DNA from: Brevundimonas sp.
GTDB taxonomy: Bacteria > Pseudomonadota > Alphaproteobacteria > Caulobacterales > Caulobacteraceae
DNA: 64,000 bases
Assembly: GCF_013912065.1 (NCBI RefSeq)
Contig: NZ_JACESA010000002.1
Span: 62,001-126,000, forward strand
Direction: 5' to 3'
The position numbers were made by a program, and so were the translations under genes. The notes under the pieces are model-generated. The model saw only the letters and a list, made by a program, of their open reading frames with translations. It ran no database searches and was not told where the DNA came from. Below, piece after piece: positions 9,300 to 19,040 of this stretch (the first letter of the stretch is position 1; each line of letters begins with the position of its first letter).

Positions 9300-10246
9300 G
9301 GCCCTTCTCCTACGAGCGCGCAACTACGCCGGCGGCGGCCGCCCTGGCGGCGCGGGCCAGGCCCGGCGCCAAATTCATCGCGGGCGGCACCAATCTCCTC
9401 GATCTGATGAAGCTGCAGATCGAGACGCCCCAGCATCTGATCGACGTCGGTCCGGCGGGTCTGGACAGGATCGAGGCGACGCCGGAGGGCGGTCTGCACA
9501 TCGGCGCCCTCGTCACCAACACCGACCTGGCCGGCGACGCCCGCGTCCGGCGTGACTACGGCGTCCTCAGCCGCGCGCTTCTGGCCGGGGCGTCCGGGCA
9601 GCTGAGGAACAAGGCGACCACCGCCGGAAACCTGCTCCAGCGGACCCGCTGTCCCTATTTCTATGACACCGCCCAGGCCTGCAACAAGCGCGAGCCCGGT
9701 TCGGGATGCGCCGCGATCGGCGGCTTCAGTCGCCAGCTGGCGGTGATCGGCGTCAGCGACCACTGCATCGCCACCCATCCCAGCGACATGGCCGTGGCCA
9801 TGCGGGTGCTGGACGCCCGGGTGGAGACGGTGAATGCGGCGGGCGAGACCCGGACCATTCCGATGGCCGAGTTCCACCGCCTGCCGGAAGACCGGCCGCA
9901 TATCGACACCGTTCTGCCGCCGGGCGACCTGATCACCGGCGTGACCCTGCCGGCGCCGATCGGCGGGACCCATGTCTACCGCAAGGTCCGCGACCGCGCC
10001 TCCTACGCCTTCGCCGTGGTCTCGGTCGCCGCCGTGCTTCAGCGGGACGGAAGCGGTCGGGTCGCCTTCGGCGGTCTGGCGCACAAGCCCTGGCGGGTGG
10101 AGGCGGCCGAGGCCGCGATGCCACAGGGCGCGAGAGCCGTGGCCGCGATCGCCCTGGCGGACGCCCAACCGACGCATGAGAACGCCTTCAAGGTGACCCT
10201 GGCGGAGCGGACGCTCGCCGCCGTCATCAGCGACGCAAGAGGATAG
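9296..10246 (+). CDS. paoB: Periplasmic aldehyde oxidoreductase, FAD subunit PaoB
   Basis: A 316-residue FAD-binding subunit. Flavin contacts are seen at [14 protein letters not shown] (residues about 24-40) and in [16 protein letters not shown]. The loop [20 protein letters not shown] supplies cysteines for the extra [4Fe-4S] cluster that marks PaoB among xanthine-oxidase-family FAD subunits. The C-terminal domain contains [16 protein letters not shown]. It has no signal sequence and would be exported with PaoA. The ATG at 9296 overlaps the paoA stop, and paoC begins four bases after its own stop. Electrons are expected to go through FAD to oxygen or another acceptor, unlike the neighbouring IorBA system. 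Confidence 0.92.
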   Translation: MRPFSYERATTPAAAALAARARPGAKFIAGGTNLLDLMKLQIETPQHLIDVGPAGLDRIEATPEGGLHIGALVTNTDLAGDARVRRDYGVLSRALLAGASGQLRNKATTAGNLLQRTRCPYFYDTAQACNKREPGSGCAAIGGFSRQLAVIGVSDHCIATHPSDMAVAMRVLDARVETVNAAGETRTIPMAEFHRLPEDRPHIDTVLPPGDLITGVTLPAPIGGTHVYRKVRDRASYAFAVVSVAAVLQRDGSGRVAFGGLAHKPWRVEAAEAAMPQGARAVAAIALADAQPTHENAFKVTLAERTLAAVISDARG

Positions 10247-10250
10247 GGCG

Positions 10251-12446
10251 ATGAAGTTCGACCAGCCGGCGGGCCAGAACGCGATCGACCAGCTGAAGGT
10301 GGTGGGCAAGCCGATCAACCGGATCGACGGCCCCCTGAAGACCACCGGGCGGGCCCTCTACGCCTACGAACGCCACGACGTCGAGGCGCGGCCCGCCTAC
10401 GGCTATATTGTCGGGGCGACCATCGCCAAGGGGCGGATCCGGCGTCTGCGCACCGATCGGGCCCGGTCGGCGCCCGGCGTTCTGGCCGTGGTGACGGCGG
10501 AGAATGCGGGGACGGTCGGCAAGGGCGACTACAACACCGCCAAACTCCTCGGCGGGCCCGACATCCAGCACTATCACCAGGCCATCGCCGTGGTCGTGGC
10601 GGAGAGCTTCGAACAGGCCCGCTCGGCGGCCGCGCTCGTCGAGGCGGACTACGTCAAGGCTCGGGGCGCCTTCGACCTGGCCGAGGCCAAGGCCGGGGCG
10701 GGAGACCCCAAGGGCGGACCCGAACAGTCCTCGGCCGGCGATTTCGCGGGGGCCTTCGCCGCGGCGCCTGTCACCCTGGACGAGACCTACACCACGCCGG
10801 ATCACAGCCACGCCATGATGGAGCCCATGGCCACCATGGCGTCCTGGGAAGGCGACAGGCTGACCCTGTGGACCTCCAACCAGATGATCGCCTGGGGCAA
10901 GGGCGAGGTCGCCAAGATCTTCGGCATTCCGCCCGAGAACGTGCGGCTGGACTCGCCCTACATCGGCGGCGGCTTCGGCGGAAAGCTGTTCGTGCGGTCC
11001 GACGCCGTCATGGCCGCTTTGGCGTCGAAGGCGACGGGTCGACCGGTCAAGGTGGCCATGCAGCGTCCTCTGATGATCAACAACGCCACCCACCGTCCCG
11101 CGACGATCCAGCGGATCCGCATCGGGACGGAACGGGACGGGCGGATCACCGCCATCGGCCACGAGAGCTGGAACGGCGACCTGCCGGGCGGCGGTACTGA
11201 GGTCGCGACCCAGCAGACCAAGCTTCTCTACGCCGGCGCCAATCGGATGACCTCGCAGAAGCTGGCGGTGCTCGATCTGCCGGAAGGCAACGCCATGCGG
11301 GCGCCGGGCGAGGCGCCGGGTCTGATGGCGCTCGAGATCGCCATGGACGAGATGGCCGAGAAGCTGAACATGGACCCGGTCGAGTTCCGCATCCTCAACG
11401 ACACCCAGGTGGATCCCGAAAAGCCGGAGCGGCCCTTCTCGACCCGTCAGTTCGTCGCCTGTCTGCGGACCGGCGCAGAGCGGTTCGGCTGGTCGCGCCG
11501 CAACCCGACGCCGGCGAGTGTTCGTGACGGGCGCTGGCTGATCGGTCTCGGCATGGCGGCGGGCTTCCGCAACAACATCGTCATGAAGTCGGGCGCACGG
11601 GTCCATCTGGACGCTCGAGGCATGGTCACCGTCGAGACCGACATGACCGACATCGGGACGGGCACCTACACCATCGTCGCCCAGACGGCGGCCGAGACCC
11701 TCGGGATCGATGTCGACCGGGTCGTGGTCAGGCTGGGCGACTCGGACTTCCCCGCCGCCGCGGGCTCCGGCGGCCAGTGGGGCGCCAACAGTTCGACGGC
11801 CGGCGTCTATGCGGCCTGCATGAAGCTGCGCGAACAGATCATCGCGCGTCTCGGCTATCCCGCGGACGCGGCCTTCACCGGCGGACGCGTCCGCGCGGGC
11901 CGCCGCAACGCGACCCTGGCCTCGGTCGCGTCCGACGGCCCGCTCGTGGCGGAGGACTTCATCGAGTTCGGCGATCTGGGCGAGAAGTTCCAGCAATCCA
12001 CCTTCGCGGGCCATTTCGTGGAGGTGGGGGTCGACAGCTACACGGGCGAGACCCGCATCCGGCGGATGCTGGCGGTCTGCGCAGCGGGCCGGATCCTGAA
12101 CCCGAAGACGGCGCGCAGCCAGGTCATCGGCGCCATGACCATGGGCGTCGGCGCCGCCCTGATGGAGGAGCTGGCCGTCGACACGCGGCACGGCTTCTTC
12201 GTCAATCACGACCTGGCCGGCTACGAGGTCCCGGTCCACGCCGACATCCCGCATCAGGAGGTGATCTTCCTGGACGAGGTCGACGACAAGTCCTCGCCGA
12301 TGAAGGCCAAGGGGGTCGGCGAACTGGGGCTGTGCGGCGTCGGGGCGGCCATCGCCAACGCCGTCTACAACGCGACGGGCGTTCGGATCCGCGACTATCC
12401 GCTGACGCTCGACAAGTATCTGGACCGGCTGCCGGCGATCGCCTGA
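10251..12446 (+). CDS. paoC: Periplasmic aldehyde oxidoreductase, molybdenum subunit PaoC
   Basis: A 731-residue catalytic subunit, the same size as E. coli PaoC. The N-terminal domain starts GKPINRIDGPLKTTGRALYA; molybdopterin contacts are seen in SPYIGGGFGGKLF. MRAPGEAPG carries the active-site Arg, and GVGELG carries the catalytic base Glu691, in the position of E692 in E. coli PaoC. It has no signal peptide and relies on PaoA for export. It would bind the molybdopterin-cytosine-dinucleotide cofactor, inserted by an XdhC/PaoD chaperone; a candidate lies at 22943. It ends the operon and converges with a LysR gene 24 bases on. Confidence 0.93.
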   Translation: MKFDQPAGQNAIDQLKVVGKPINRIDGPLKTTGRALYAYERHDVEARPAYGYIVGATIAKGRIRRLRTDRARSAPGVLAVVTAENAGTVGKGDYNTAKLLGGPDIQHYHQAIAVVVAESFEQARSAAALVEADYVKARGAFDLAEAKAGAGDPKGGPEQSSAGDFAGAFAAAPVTLDETYTTPDHSHAMMEPMATMASWEGDRLTLWTSNQMIAWGKGEVAKIFGIPPENVRLDSPYIGGGFGGKLFVRSDAVMAALASKATGRPVKVAMQRPLMINNATHRPATIQRIRIGTERDGRITAIGHESWNGDLPGGGTEVATQQTKLLYAGANRMTSQKLAVLDLPEGNAMRAPGEAPGLMALEIAMDEMAEKLNMDPVEFRILNDTQVDPEKPERPFSTRQFVACLRTGAERFGWSRRNPTPASVRDGRWLIGLGMAAGFRNNIVMKSGARVHLDARGMVTVETDMTDIGTGTYTIVAQTAAETLGIDVDRVVVRLGDSDFPAAAGSGGQWGANSSTAGVYAACMKLREQIIARLGYPADAAFTGGRVRAGRRNATLASVASDGPLVAEDFIEFGDLGEKFQQSTFAGHFVEVGVDSYTGETRIRRMLAVCAAGRILNPKTARSQVIGAMTMGVGAALMEELAVDTRHGFFVNHDLAGYEVPVHADIPHQEVIFLDEVDDKSSPMKAKGVGELGLCGVGAAIANAVYNATGVRIRDYPLTLDKYLDRLPAIA

Positions 12447-12470
12447 TCCGGGCAGCCTCGGTCGGTCCCG

Positions 12471-13385
12471 TCAGTCGTCCGGCCCGGGCCTGGCCGGGGC
12501 CGCGAGCCTGAAGACCTCGGCGATCCAGTCGACGAAGACGCGCAGGCGCGACGAGAGATGCCGGTTCTGCGGATAGAGGACGTAGACCGGCATCGGCGGG
12601 GGCGGCGACGCGACGAGCACCGGGACGAAGGCGCCCGCCGCGATCTCGCGGACGACCCGGTAGCGCGGGATCTGGATCAGGCCCAGTCCCGCCCGACCGG
12701 CGGCCGTATAGGTCTCGGCGCCGCGCACCACGATCTTGTAGGGCAGGGGGATCTCGCGCAGGTGCGGACCGTCCCCGAACTCCAGCGGATAGGGCTTGCC
12801 GGTGGCCGACGCCGTGTAGGCGACCATCAGATGCCCTTCGAGGTCGTCCGGCGTCGACGGTTCGCCGTGCCGGGCGAGATAGGCCGGGCTCGCCAGGGTG
12901 ACCTGCTCGAAGTTCGCCACCTTGCGGCCGACCAGGCCGGAATCCGGCAGGTCGCCGGCGCGCAGGACGCAGTCCACGCCTTCCGCGACCAGATCGACCA
13001 TCCGGTCGCCCTCGCTGAGGTTCAGGATGATGTCGGGATACCGGGCGATGAAGTCCGGCAGGGCCGGAAGCACGAAGAAACGGGCCAGGGTCCCCTGGAG
13101 ATCGACGCGCAGGGGACCGCGCGGTTCAGTATTGCGGAAAATGGTCTCCGCCTCGTCCAGGTCGGCGAGAAGCTGGACGCAGCGCTCCTGATAGAGGGCG
13201 CCGTCGAGCGTGGGTCTGACCCGCCGGGTCGTCCGCTCGAGCAGACGGACCCCGAGATCCCGCTCGAGCCGCTGGATCGCGGTGGTCGCGGTGGCGCGCG
13301 GGAGACCGAGATCGACCGCCGCCGACGTAAAACTGCCGCGCTCTACGATGCGGACGAAGAGGCGCATGACGTCGATCCGGTCCAT
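12471..13385 (-). CDS. LysR-family transcriptional regulator
   Basis: A 304-residue LysR protein beginning MDRIDVMRLFVRIVERGSFT; the helix-turn-helix is in AAVDLGLPRATATTAIQRLE and the wing in LGVRLLERTTRRV. The effector domain starts LRVDLQGTLARFF. The sequence belongs to the DNA-binding branch often placed next to oxidoreductase genes. The Met at 13385 gives the standard family N-terminus; 19 further in-frame codons upstream (to 13442) lack conservation. It converges with paoC and is divergent from the DoxX gene, with about 115 bases between starts, so its most likely target is the DoxX gene rather than paoABC. The C-terminal tail is rich in Pro/Ala. Confidence 0.88.
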   Translation of the reverse strand: MDRIDVMRLFVRIVERGSFTSAAVDLGLPRATATTAIQRLERDLGVRLLERTTRRVRPTLDGALYQERCVQLLADLDEAETIFRNTEPRGPLRVDLQGTLARFFVLPALPDFIARYPDIILNLSEGDRMVDLVAEGVDCVLRAGDLPDSGLVGRKVANFEQVTLASPAYLARHGEPSTPDDLEGHLMVAYTASATGKPYPLEFGDGPHLREIPLPYKIVVRGAETYTAAGRAGLGLIQIPRYRVVREIAAGAFVPVLVASPPPPMPVYVLYPQNRHLSSRLRVFVDWIAEVFRLAAPARPGPDD

Positions 13386-13501
13386 GTGCGCCGATAGAAG
13401 ATTGTTGGGCTCATTGGAATAGTGATGTCGAAAATGGCTCACTAGTCGGGTGGCGCGAACCCGTTACCCTGAGCTCCCGTCCCAGGCGTTCAGGAGCCCC
13501 C

Positions 13502-13996
13502 TTGTCCATCCCCGATCAGCCCGGCTTCGCCGCGCGAGACGCCCGTCTTCTCATCCCCTCTCTTGGGCCTTTCTACGCCGCCATGGCCCCGATCTCGTCC
13601 GCGCTGCTGCGGGTGGCCTTCGGCCTGACCATCGTCACCCACGGCGTGCCGAAGCTGCTCGGGACCGCCCACGGCTCGATGGCGGATCCGATGGCGGGCT
13701 CCACCGCCCTGATCGGACGGGTCCTTGATCTGCCGTTCGCGCCGCAGCTCGCGCTGTTCGTCGCCCTGCTGGAGACCTTCGGCGGCCTTGCGGTCGCGGT
13801 CGGGTTCGGCGCCCGCCTCTTCGCGCCCATGCTGGCGGTGCAGATGGCGGTCATCTGCCTGGCCCTGGGACCGACCTATCCGTGGATCGATCGCGGCATC
13901 GAATATCCGCTGATCCTCGGCTTCATCGCCCTGTGGATCGCCCTGCAGGGCGGCGGCCGCTGGTCGGTCGATCGTCTTCTGGGGTGTGAACTGTGA
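13502..13996 (+). CDS. DoxX-family membrane protein
   Basis: A 164-residue protein with four predicted membrane helices. The core ALLRVAFGLTIVTHGVPKLL and LALFVALLETFGGLAVAVGF are DoxX hallmarks. Translation probably begins at TTG 13502, since AGGAG lies five bases upstream and no ATG offers an equivalent site. DoxX-like proteins are small quinone-linked or redox-associated inner-membrane proteins of mostly unknown role. It is divergent from a LysR regulator and is followed by the AraC gene 127 bases later on the same strand. A link to the flanking aldehyde oxidoreductases is possible but rests on position only. Confidence 0.82.
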   Translation: MSIPDQPGFAARDARLLIPSLGPFYAAMAPISSALLRVAFGLTIVTHGVPKLLGTAHGSMADPMAGSTALIGRVLDLPFAPQLALFVALLETFGGLAVAVGFGARLFAPMLAVQMAVICLALGPTYPWIDRGIEYPLILGFIALWIALQGGGRWSVDRLLGCEL

Positions 13997-14123
13997 GCGC
14001 TGTTGCGCCCCGCCCGACGATTGGGGCCGATGGACGCGGTCCCGGGCACGCCTCTGGCGTTGCGCGCGTTCCGCGAACAGGATCGGTCCGGTGCGGCCGC
14101 TCGCAGAGTGAAGGAGGCGCGGA

Positions 14124-15083
14124 TTGGCGCTGATTGACGACGTCTTCTCGGATCTGCGCCTGCAGGGCGTGGTCTTCTCGCGCATGACGTTGAGAGGCGA
14201 CTGGGGATACGCCAAGTCGCAGCTTCAGGGCGCTCCTTTTCATCTGGTGGTGAGCGGAGAGGCTTGGGTTCTCGCCGGTCCGCAGGCCGAGCCCAGACGT
14301 CTGGGAGAAGGCGACATCGCCGTCCTGTCCCACGGCGATCCCCATCTGCTTCTGTCCGCGCCGGGAGCGCGGACGCGGCCGTGGAGCGAGGTGATCGCCC
14401 GCGAGGGTCTCGGCCACTGGAGCCCGGGCGTCCGGTTCAAGACCTGCGATCTCGTTCTGGGTGAAGGCGCTCGGGAAACCGTGCTGATCTCGGGCGTCTT
14501 CGCCTTTCACGATCCTCGTCCGAACCTGCTGCTCGAGGCTCTGCCCGCCTTGATGGTGGCGACCTCGGACGCCGATCTCCAGGCCCTGGCCGGACTGCTG
14601 GACAGGGAAATCCGCACCCGCGCCCCCGGGGCGGAAGGCGTCGGCGGCAAGCTCGCGGACCTGCTCCTCGCCCAGGTGGTCCGTCGGCAGCTGGCCTCGA
14701 GCGACGCGCCGCTGGGCTGGCTGAAGGGACTGGCCGATCCCGAGATCTCCGGGGCCCTGTCGGCCATTCACCGGGCGCCCGAGCGGCGCTGGTCGGTGGA
14801 GCTGCTCGCGCGGGAGGCCGGCATGTCCCGCTCCCGCTTCGCCGCCCGGTTCCGCGCCGTCACCGGCCAGGCGCCGCTGGACTATCTGACCCGGCACCGG
14901 ATGTTCCGCGCCGCCGGCGACCTGGCGACGCGCCGGATTCCGCTCGCCGAGCTGGCGGCGGGGGCCGGCTATGAGTCCGAGGCCGCCTTCAGCAAGGCGT
15001 TCCGGCGCTGGTCGGGCCACGCCCCGACGGACTACCGGCGTCGCCTTTCGCAGACCGGACGGGACGATCGCACGGCCCTTTGA
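14124..15083 (+). CDS. AraC-family regulator with N-terminal cupin domain
   Basis: A 319-residue AraC/XylS regulator. Residues about 1-190 form an AraC-type cupin effector domain (FHLVVSGEAWVLAGPQ, GDIAVLSHGDPHLLL). The C-terminal 100 residues contain both helix-turn-helix units: SVELLAREAGMSRSRFAARF and PLAELAAGAGYESEAAFSKA, followed by the typical GHAPTDYRRR. The start is TTG at 14124, supported by AAGGAGG six bases upstream. The gene lies 81 bases before the second paoA gene on the same strand, so control of that operon is the simplest guess. The inducer is unknown, but an aldehyde or aromatic compound would suit the context. Confidence 0.88.
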   Translation: MALIDDVFSDLRLQGVVFSRMTLRGDWGYAKSQLQGAPFHLVVSGEAWVLAGPQAEPRRLGEGDIAVLSHGDPHLLLSAPGARTRPWSEVIAREGLGHWSPGVRFKTCDLVLGEGARETVLISGVFAFHDPRPNLLLEALPALMVATSDADLQALAGLLDREIRTRAPGAEGVGGKLADLLLAQVVRRQLASSDAPLGWLKGLADPEISGALSAIHRAPERRWSVELLAREAGMSRSRFAARFRAVTGQAPLDYLTRHRMFRAAGDLATRRIPLAELAAGAGYESEAAFSKAFRRWSGHAPTDYRRRLSQTGRDDRTAL

Positions 15084-15164
15084 GACGATCGCTGTCGGAC
15101 GGGGCGGGCGGCTTCGGGTTAGGTTTCGGCCTTACGACCGCCCTCACGACCAAGGAAAGACGCG

Positions 15165-15794
15165 ATGCGCCCGACCGACCGACCCGATGATCCCGATCTC
15201 GAACTGACCCGGCGGGGCGCCCTGGGTGTCGGCGGCGTGGCCGCCGCCGTGCTGGCGGCGCCCGCGGCGCGGGCGGAGACCGTGCTTCCGACCGCGCCGG
15301 TCCAGGCCCCGGCCTTCGGCGCCGACCTCGCCATCCGGCCGATCATCAACGGCGAGGCCGTGGAGGTGGGCATCGACGTCCGCACCTCCCTGCTCGACAT
15401 GCTGCGCGAGACCCTGCACCTCACCGGCGCGAAGAAGGGTTGCGATCACGGCCAGTGCGGCGCCTGCACGGTTCACGTCGACGGCCGTCGGGTGGCGTCC
15501 TGCCTCACTCTGGCCGCCAAGGTCGACGGCCGGGCGGTGACCACCATCGAGGGGATCGCCGACGGCGAGCGTCTGCACGCCATGCAGCAGGCCTTCATCG
15601 ACCATGACGCCCTGCAGTGCGGCTACTGCACGCCCGGCCAGATCATGGCCGCGATCGCCTGCGTCGGCGAGGGCAACGCCACCAGCCCCGAGAGCATCCG
15701 CGAATATATGAGCGGCAACATCTGCCGCTGCGGCGCCTATGTCGGCATCGTCGCCGCCATTCAGGATGTCGCGCGCCAGACGGGGAGGGGCTGA
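15165..15794 (+). CDS. paoA: Second aldehyde-oxidoreductase-type [2Fe-2S] subunit (PaoA paralogue)
   Basis: A 209-residue paralogue of the subunit at 8670. It has a Tat signal (LTRRGALGVGGVAAAVLAAP, cleavage near ARAE) and the same two cluster-binding sets: [16 protein letters not shown] and QCGYCTPGQ with [17 protein letters not shown] precedes the ATG at 15165. It lacks the insertion of about a dozen residues (around [12 protein letters not shown]) that the first copy carries between the two C-terminal cysteine motifs. It begins a three-gene operon whose next gene overlaps it by one base (TGATG). The divergence between the copies suggests different substrates rather than a recent duplication. 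Confidence 0.92.
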   Translation: MRPTDRPDDPDLELTRRGALGVGGVAAAVLAAPAARAETVLPTAPVQAPAFGADLAIRPIINGEAVEVGIDVRTSLLDMLRETLHLTGAKKGCDHGQCGACTVHVDGRRVASCLTLAAKVDGRAVTTIEGIADGERLHAMQQAFIDHDALQCGYCTPGQIMAAIACVGEGNATSPESIREYMSGNICRCGAYVGIVAAIQDVARQTGRG

Positions 15795-16792
15795 TGCACC
15801 GCTTCACCTACGCCCGGCCCGAAACGCCCGACGCGGCGGTCGCGGCCTTCTCGGCGGCCGGCGCCGGAGCCCGCTACATCGCCGGCGGCACCACCCTGTT
15901 CGACCTGATGAAGCTGAACATCGAACAGCCGGCACACCTCGTCGACGTCACCGCGATCCGCAGCCTTGACGCGATCGAGACCGGAGGGCGGCGTCTCCGG
16001 TTCGAGGCCATGGCGCCGATGAGCGCCATCGCCACACACCCTGTGGTGCTGCGCGACTATCCGGTGCTGGCCGAGAGTCTGAGCAAGGCAGCCTCGCAGC
16101 AGCTGCGCAATATGGCGACCGTGGGCGGCAACCTACTTCAGCGCACGCGCTGTCTGTATTTCCGCAACGGGCCGGCGGGCGCCTATCCGTGCAACAAGCG
16201 TGAGCCGGGCTCCGGCTGCGCCGCTATCGAGGGTCTCGATCGTGGTCAGGCTGTTCTGGGTCAGAGCGCCCACTGCAATGCGGTGTCGCCGGGCGACTGG
16301 CCGGTGGCCCTGACGGCGCTGGACGCCCAAGTCGAGGTCCTGGGGCCGACGGGACGGCGAACCGTACTGATCGACCAGCTCTATCGCCTGCCGGGCGATA
16401 CGCCCCATCTGGAGTTCAATCTCCAGCCGGGCGAGATGATCACCGCCATCGTCGTGCCCAAGACGCGGGCCGGACGGCGCTCGACCTATCACAAGATCCG
16501 GGACCGCGAGAGCTACGCCTTCGCCCTGGCCTCCGCCGCCGTCGCGCTGGAGATGGACGGCGACCGGGTGACGGCCGCGCGCATCGCGCTCGGCGGCGTG
16601 GCGACGCGTCCATGGCGGGCGTCGGCGGCCGAGGCGGGCCTGATCGGCCGCCGACTGACGCCGGAGACGGCGATGGAGGCGGGCCATGCGGCCCTGGCCG
16701 GGGCCGTCGCGGGACACCACAACGGCTTCAAGATCGAACTGGGCGCGCGCACCGTCGCCGACGCCCTGATGATCGCGGCGAGGAGGACCTGA
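15794..16792 (+). CDS. paoB: Second aldehyde-oxidoreductase-type FAD subunit (PaoB paralogue)
   Basis: A 332-residue FAD subunit. YIAGGTTLFDLMKLNIEQ and SQQLRNMATVGGNLLQ are the two flavin-binding segments. The cysteine loop CLYFRNGPAGAYPCNKREPG followed by SGC supplies ligands for the PaoB-type [4Fe-4S] cluster. Translational coupling with paoA (ATG at 15794 overlapping TGA) and with the next gene (AGGAGG followed by TGA and ATG at 16794) makes a single operon. It differs from the first copy by a longer loop around the cluster cysteines. Confidence 0.92.
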   Translation: MHRFTYARPETPDAAVAAFSAAGAGARYIAGGTTLFDLMKLNIEQPAHLVDVTAIRSLDAIETGGRRLRFEAMAPMSAIATHPVVLRDYPVLAESLSKAASQQLRNMATVGGNLLQRTRCLYFRNGPAGAYPCNKREPGSGCAAIEGLDRGQAVLGQSAHCNAVSPGDWPVALTALDAQVEVLGPTGRRTVLIDQLYRLPGDTPHLEFNLQPGEMITAIVVPKTRAGRRSTYHKIRDRESYAFALASAAVALEMDGDRVTAARIALGGVATRPWRASAAEAGLIGRRLTPETAMEAGHAALAGAVAGHHNGFKIELGARTVADALMIAARRT

Positions 16793-16793
16793 G

Positions 16794-18947
16794 ATGACCA
16801 CCGCCCCCTTTCCGAACCGCCCCCGGGTCGACGCCCGGGAAAAGGTCACCGGCCGTCTGAAGTACGCCGCCGACGTGGCGGTCGAAGGCCTGCTCTACGG
16901 CATGATGGTGCCGTCGACGATTGCTCGGGGCCGCGTGGTCGCAGTCTCGACCGAAGCCGCCCTGGCCGTGCCCGGCGTCGTGCGGGTGCTGACCGCGGCC
17001 GACTGTCCGCCGCCGCCTCCGCCCGGCCCCGGCGGCCCGCCGCCCCCGCCCATGATCGTCGACCGGATCTCCTACCGGGGCGAGCCGGTGGCCCTGGTCG
17101 TGGCCGAAAGCCACGAGGCCGCGGTCGAGGGCATGGAGGCCGTGCGGGTCCGCTATGAGGCGGCGGAATTCTCGCCGCTGATCGACAGCGAAGGCGGGGT
17201 GCGTGAGCCCGTGGAGGATGTGACGGCCGGTAATGCGGACGGCGCCCTGGCCGGCGCCGTCACGCGGCTGAGCGGCGAGTATTTCAGCCCGAACCAGCAT
17301 CACAACCCGATCGAGATGCTGTCCACCACGGCCGTCTGGGCCGACGGCCGGCTGCAGGTCTACGAGGGCACCCAGGGCAGCAACATGGTCAAGGGCGCCA
17401 TCGTCGGCAATCTGCGGCTGGACCCGGCCAAGGTGGTGGTGAGCAGTCCGTCGGTCGGCGGCGGCTTCGGACAGAAGGGCTTCGCCCAGCGCCAGACGAG
17501 CCTGGCGGCCCTGGCGGCGGTTCTGATCGGACGGCCGGTCAAGATCGTGGTGCCCCGGTCCCAGATCTTCCACAACGCCACCTACCGGCCGCGCAGCCGG
17601 CACCGGATCGAGCTGGGGGCGGACGCCGCCGGAAAGCTGGTCGCCATCCGCTACGACGCGGATCACCAGCAGTCCCGGCACGGTCAGTTCGCGCCCGAGT
17701 ACCATGAATCCTCGACCCAGATGTACGGGGTGGAGAACTATCTCGGCACGGCCGCCAACATCCGTATCGACACCCAGTCGCCGGGCTATATGCGGGCGCC
17801 CCATCCCCACCCCCAGGCCTTCGCCCTGGAGAGCGCCGTCGACGAGCTGGCGCTCAAGCTCGGGGTCGATCCGGTCGAGTTCCGGCTCCGCCATGACGCG
17901 ACGACCGATCCGATTCACAACAAGCCCCTGTCCTCGCGCCATCTGAACGAATGCATCCGCGAGGGCGCGCGACGGTTCGGCTGGCAGGGTCGGCCGCTCG
18001 CGCCGGCCTCCATGGTGCTCGAGGACGGCGTCCAGGTCGGGTGGGGCATGGCCAGCGGCGCCTATCCGGTGCTGACCCACCCCGCCGAGGCGACCCTCAG
18101 AGTCAGCGCGGACGGGACGACGCGCTTTTCGGCCACGGCACATGAGATGGGGCAGGGCATCCGCTCGACCCTCGAACAGGTGCTGATCCGCGAGCTCGAC
18201 ATCGATCCGCGCAAGCTCGAGATCCGCATCGGCGACACCTCGGTGGCCGCCCAGCACGTGACCGCGGGATCCTGGGGCACGGCCAGCGGCGCGACCGCCG
18301 CCGGGGAGGCCGCCGCCGCCCTCAAGGCGCGGATGGCCGAGCTCCTGCAGGGCCGGGCGGTCTCCGGCAATCTGCACCAGCAGCTGGCCGCCGTCCGGCG
18401 CCCGTTCGTGGAGGTGGAGATCTCCCGGGTCGGGCCGGGACAGGGACCCAGGGACCTCGCCACCCTGCGGGCCGGGGGCATGGCCCTCTCCGGCCCGGTC
18501 TATCCGGACTTCACCAGCTTCAGCTACATCGCCCACTTCGTCGAGGTCCGGGTCGAGCCCCGGACGCGCCGCATCCGCGTGCCCCGCGTCGTCAGCGTAG
18601 TCGACTGCGGCCGGGTCGTGTCGCCGAGGACCGCGGAGAGCCAGGTCCGGGGCGGCGTCATCTGGGGCATCAGCGCGGCGCTTCGCGAGGAGACCGAGGT
18701 CGATCCGCGCTACGGCGGCTGGCTCAACAACGACCTCGCCGACTATGTCCTCGCGGTGAACGCCGACATCGGCGACATCCAGGTCGCCATGATCGATGAG
18801 CCCGACCCGGTGATCAACGCGATCGGCGCCAAGGGACTGGGCGAGGTGGCCATGGTCGGGGTCGCAGGCGCAGTCGCCAATGCGGTCTTCCACGCCACGG
18901 GCGTTCGCGTGCGCAAGATGCCGATGAGGATCGAGGATCTCCTCTGA
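16794..18947 (+). CDS. paoC: Second aldehyde-oxidoreductase-type molybdenum subunit (PaoC paralogue)
   Basis: A 717-residue molybdopterin subunit with SPSVGGGFGQKGF and YMRAPHPHPQAF for cofactor and substrate contacts and Glu684 in GLGEVAM as the catalytic base. The position occupied by EAPG in the first copy is HPHP here, so the substrate pocket should differ. An unusual run of prolines and glycines (CPPPPPPGPGGPPPPPM, about residues 75-91) sits where the first copy has a normal loop. AGGAGG lies seven bases before the start. The operon ends in a strong hairpin at 19041. Confidence 0.92.
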   Translation: MTTAPFPNRPRVDAREKVTGRLKYAADVAVEGLLYGMMVPSTIARGRVVAVSTEAALAVPGVVRVLTAADCPPPPPPGPGGPPPPPMIVDRISYRGEPVALVVAESHEAAVEGMEAVRVRYEAAEFSPLIDSEGGVREPVEDVTAGNADGALAGAVTRLSGEYFSPNQHHNPIEMLSTTAVWADGRLQVYEGTQGSNMVKGAIVGNLRLDPAKVVVSSPSVGGGFGQKGFAQRQTSLAALAAVLIGRPVKIVVPRSQIFHNATYRPRSRHRIELGADAAGKLVAIRYDADHQQSRHGQFAPEYHESSTQMYGVENYLGTAANIRIDTQSPGYMRAPHPHPQAFALESAVDELALKLGVDPVEFRLRHDATTDPIHNKPLSSRHLNECIREGARRFGWQGRPLAPASMVLEDGVQVGWGMASGAYPVLTHPAEATLRVSADGTTRFSATAHEMGQGIRSTLEQVLIRELDIDPRKLEIRIGDTSVAAQHVTAGSWGTASGATAAGEAAAALKARMAELLQGRAVSGNLHQQLAAVRRPFVEVEISRVGPGQGPRDLATLRAGGMALSGPVYPDFTSFSYIAHFVEVRVEPRTRRIRVPRVVSVVDCGRVVSPRTAESQVRGGVIWGISAALREETEVDPRYGGWLNNDLADYVLAVNADIGDIQVAMIDEPDPVINAIGAKGLGEVAMVGVAGAVANAVFHATGVRVRKMPMRIEDLL

Positions 18948-19040
18948 CCGACGCGGGGCGCCGCCGTGGACCCGAGGGAGAACCATTCCGCGTTGGCGAA
19001 ATGGGCGGCTAGTCTCCTCCTGGCGCGTCCCGGGCCTGCC

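Noticed and set aside
16728-18986. A 752-codon open frame on the minus strand opposite the second paoC
   Set aside because: It mirrors the codon structure of a clear paoC paralogue with catalytic motifs. High GC favours long antisense frames. The translation shows no family features.
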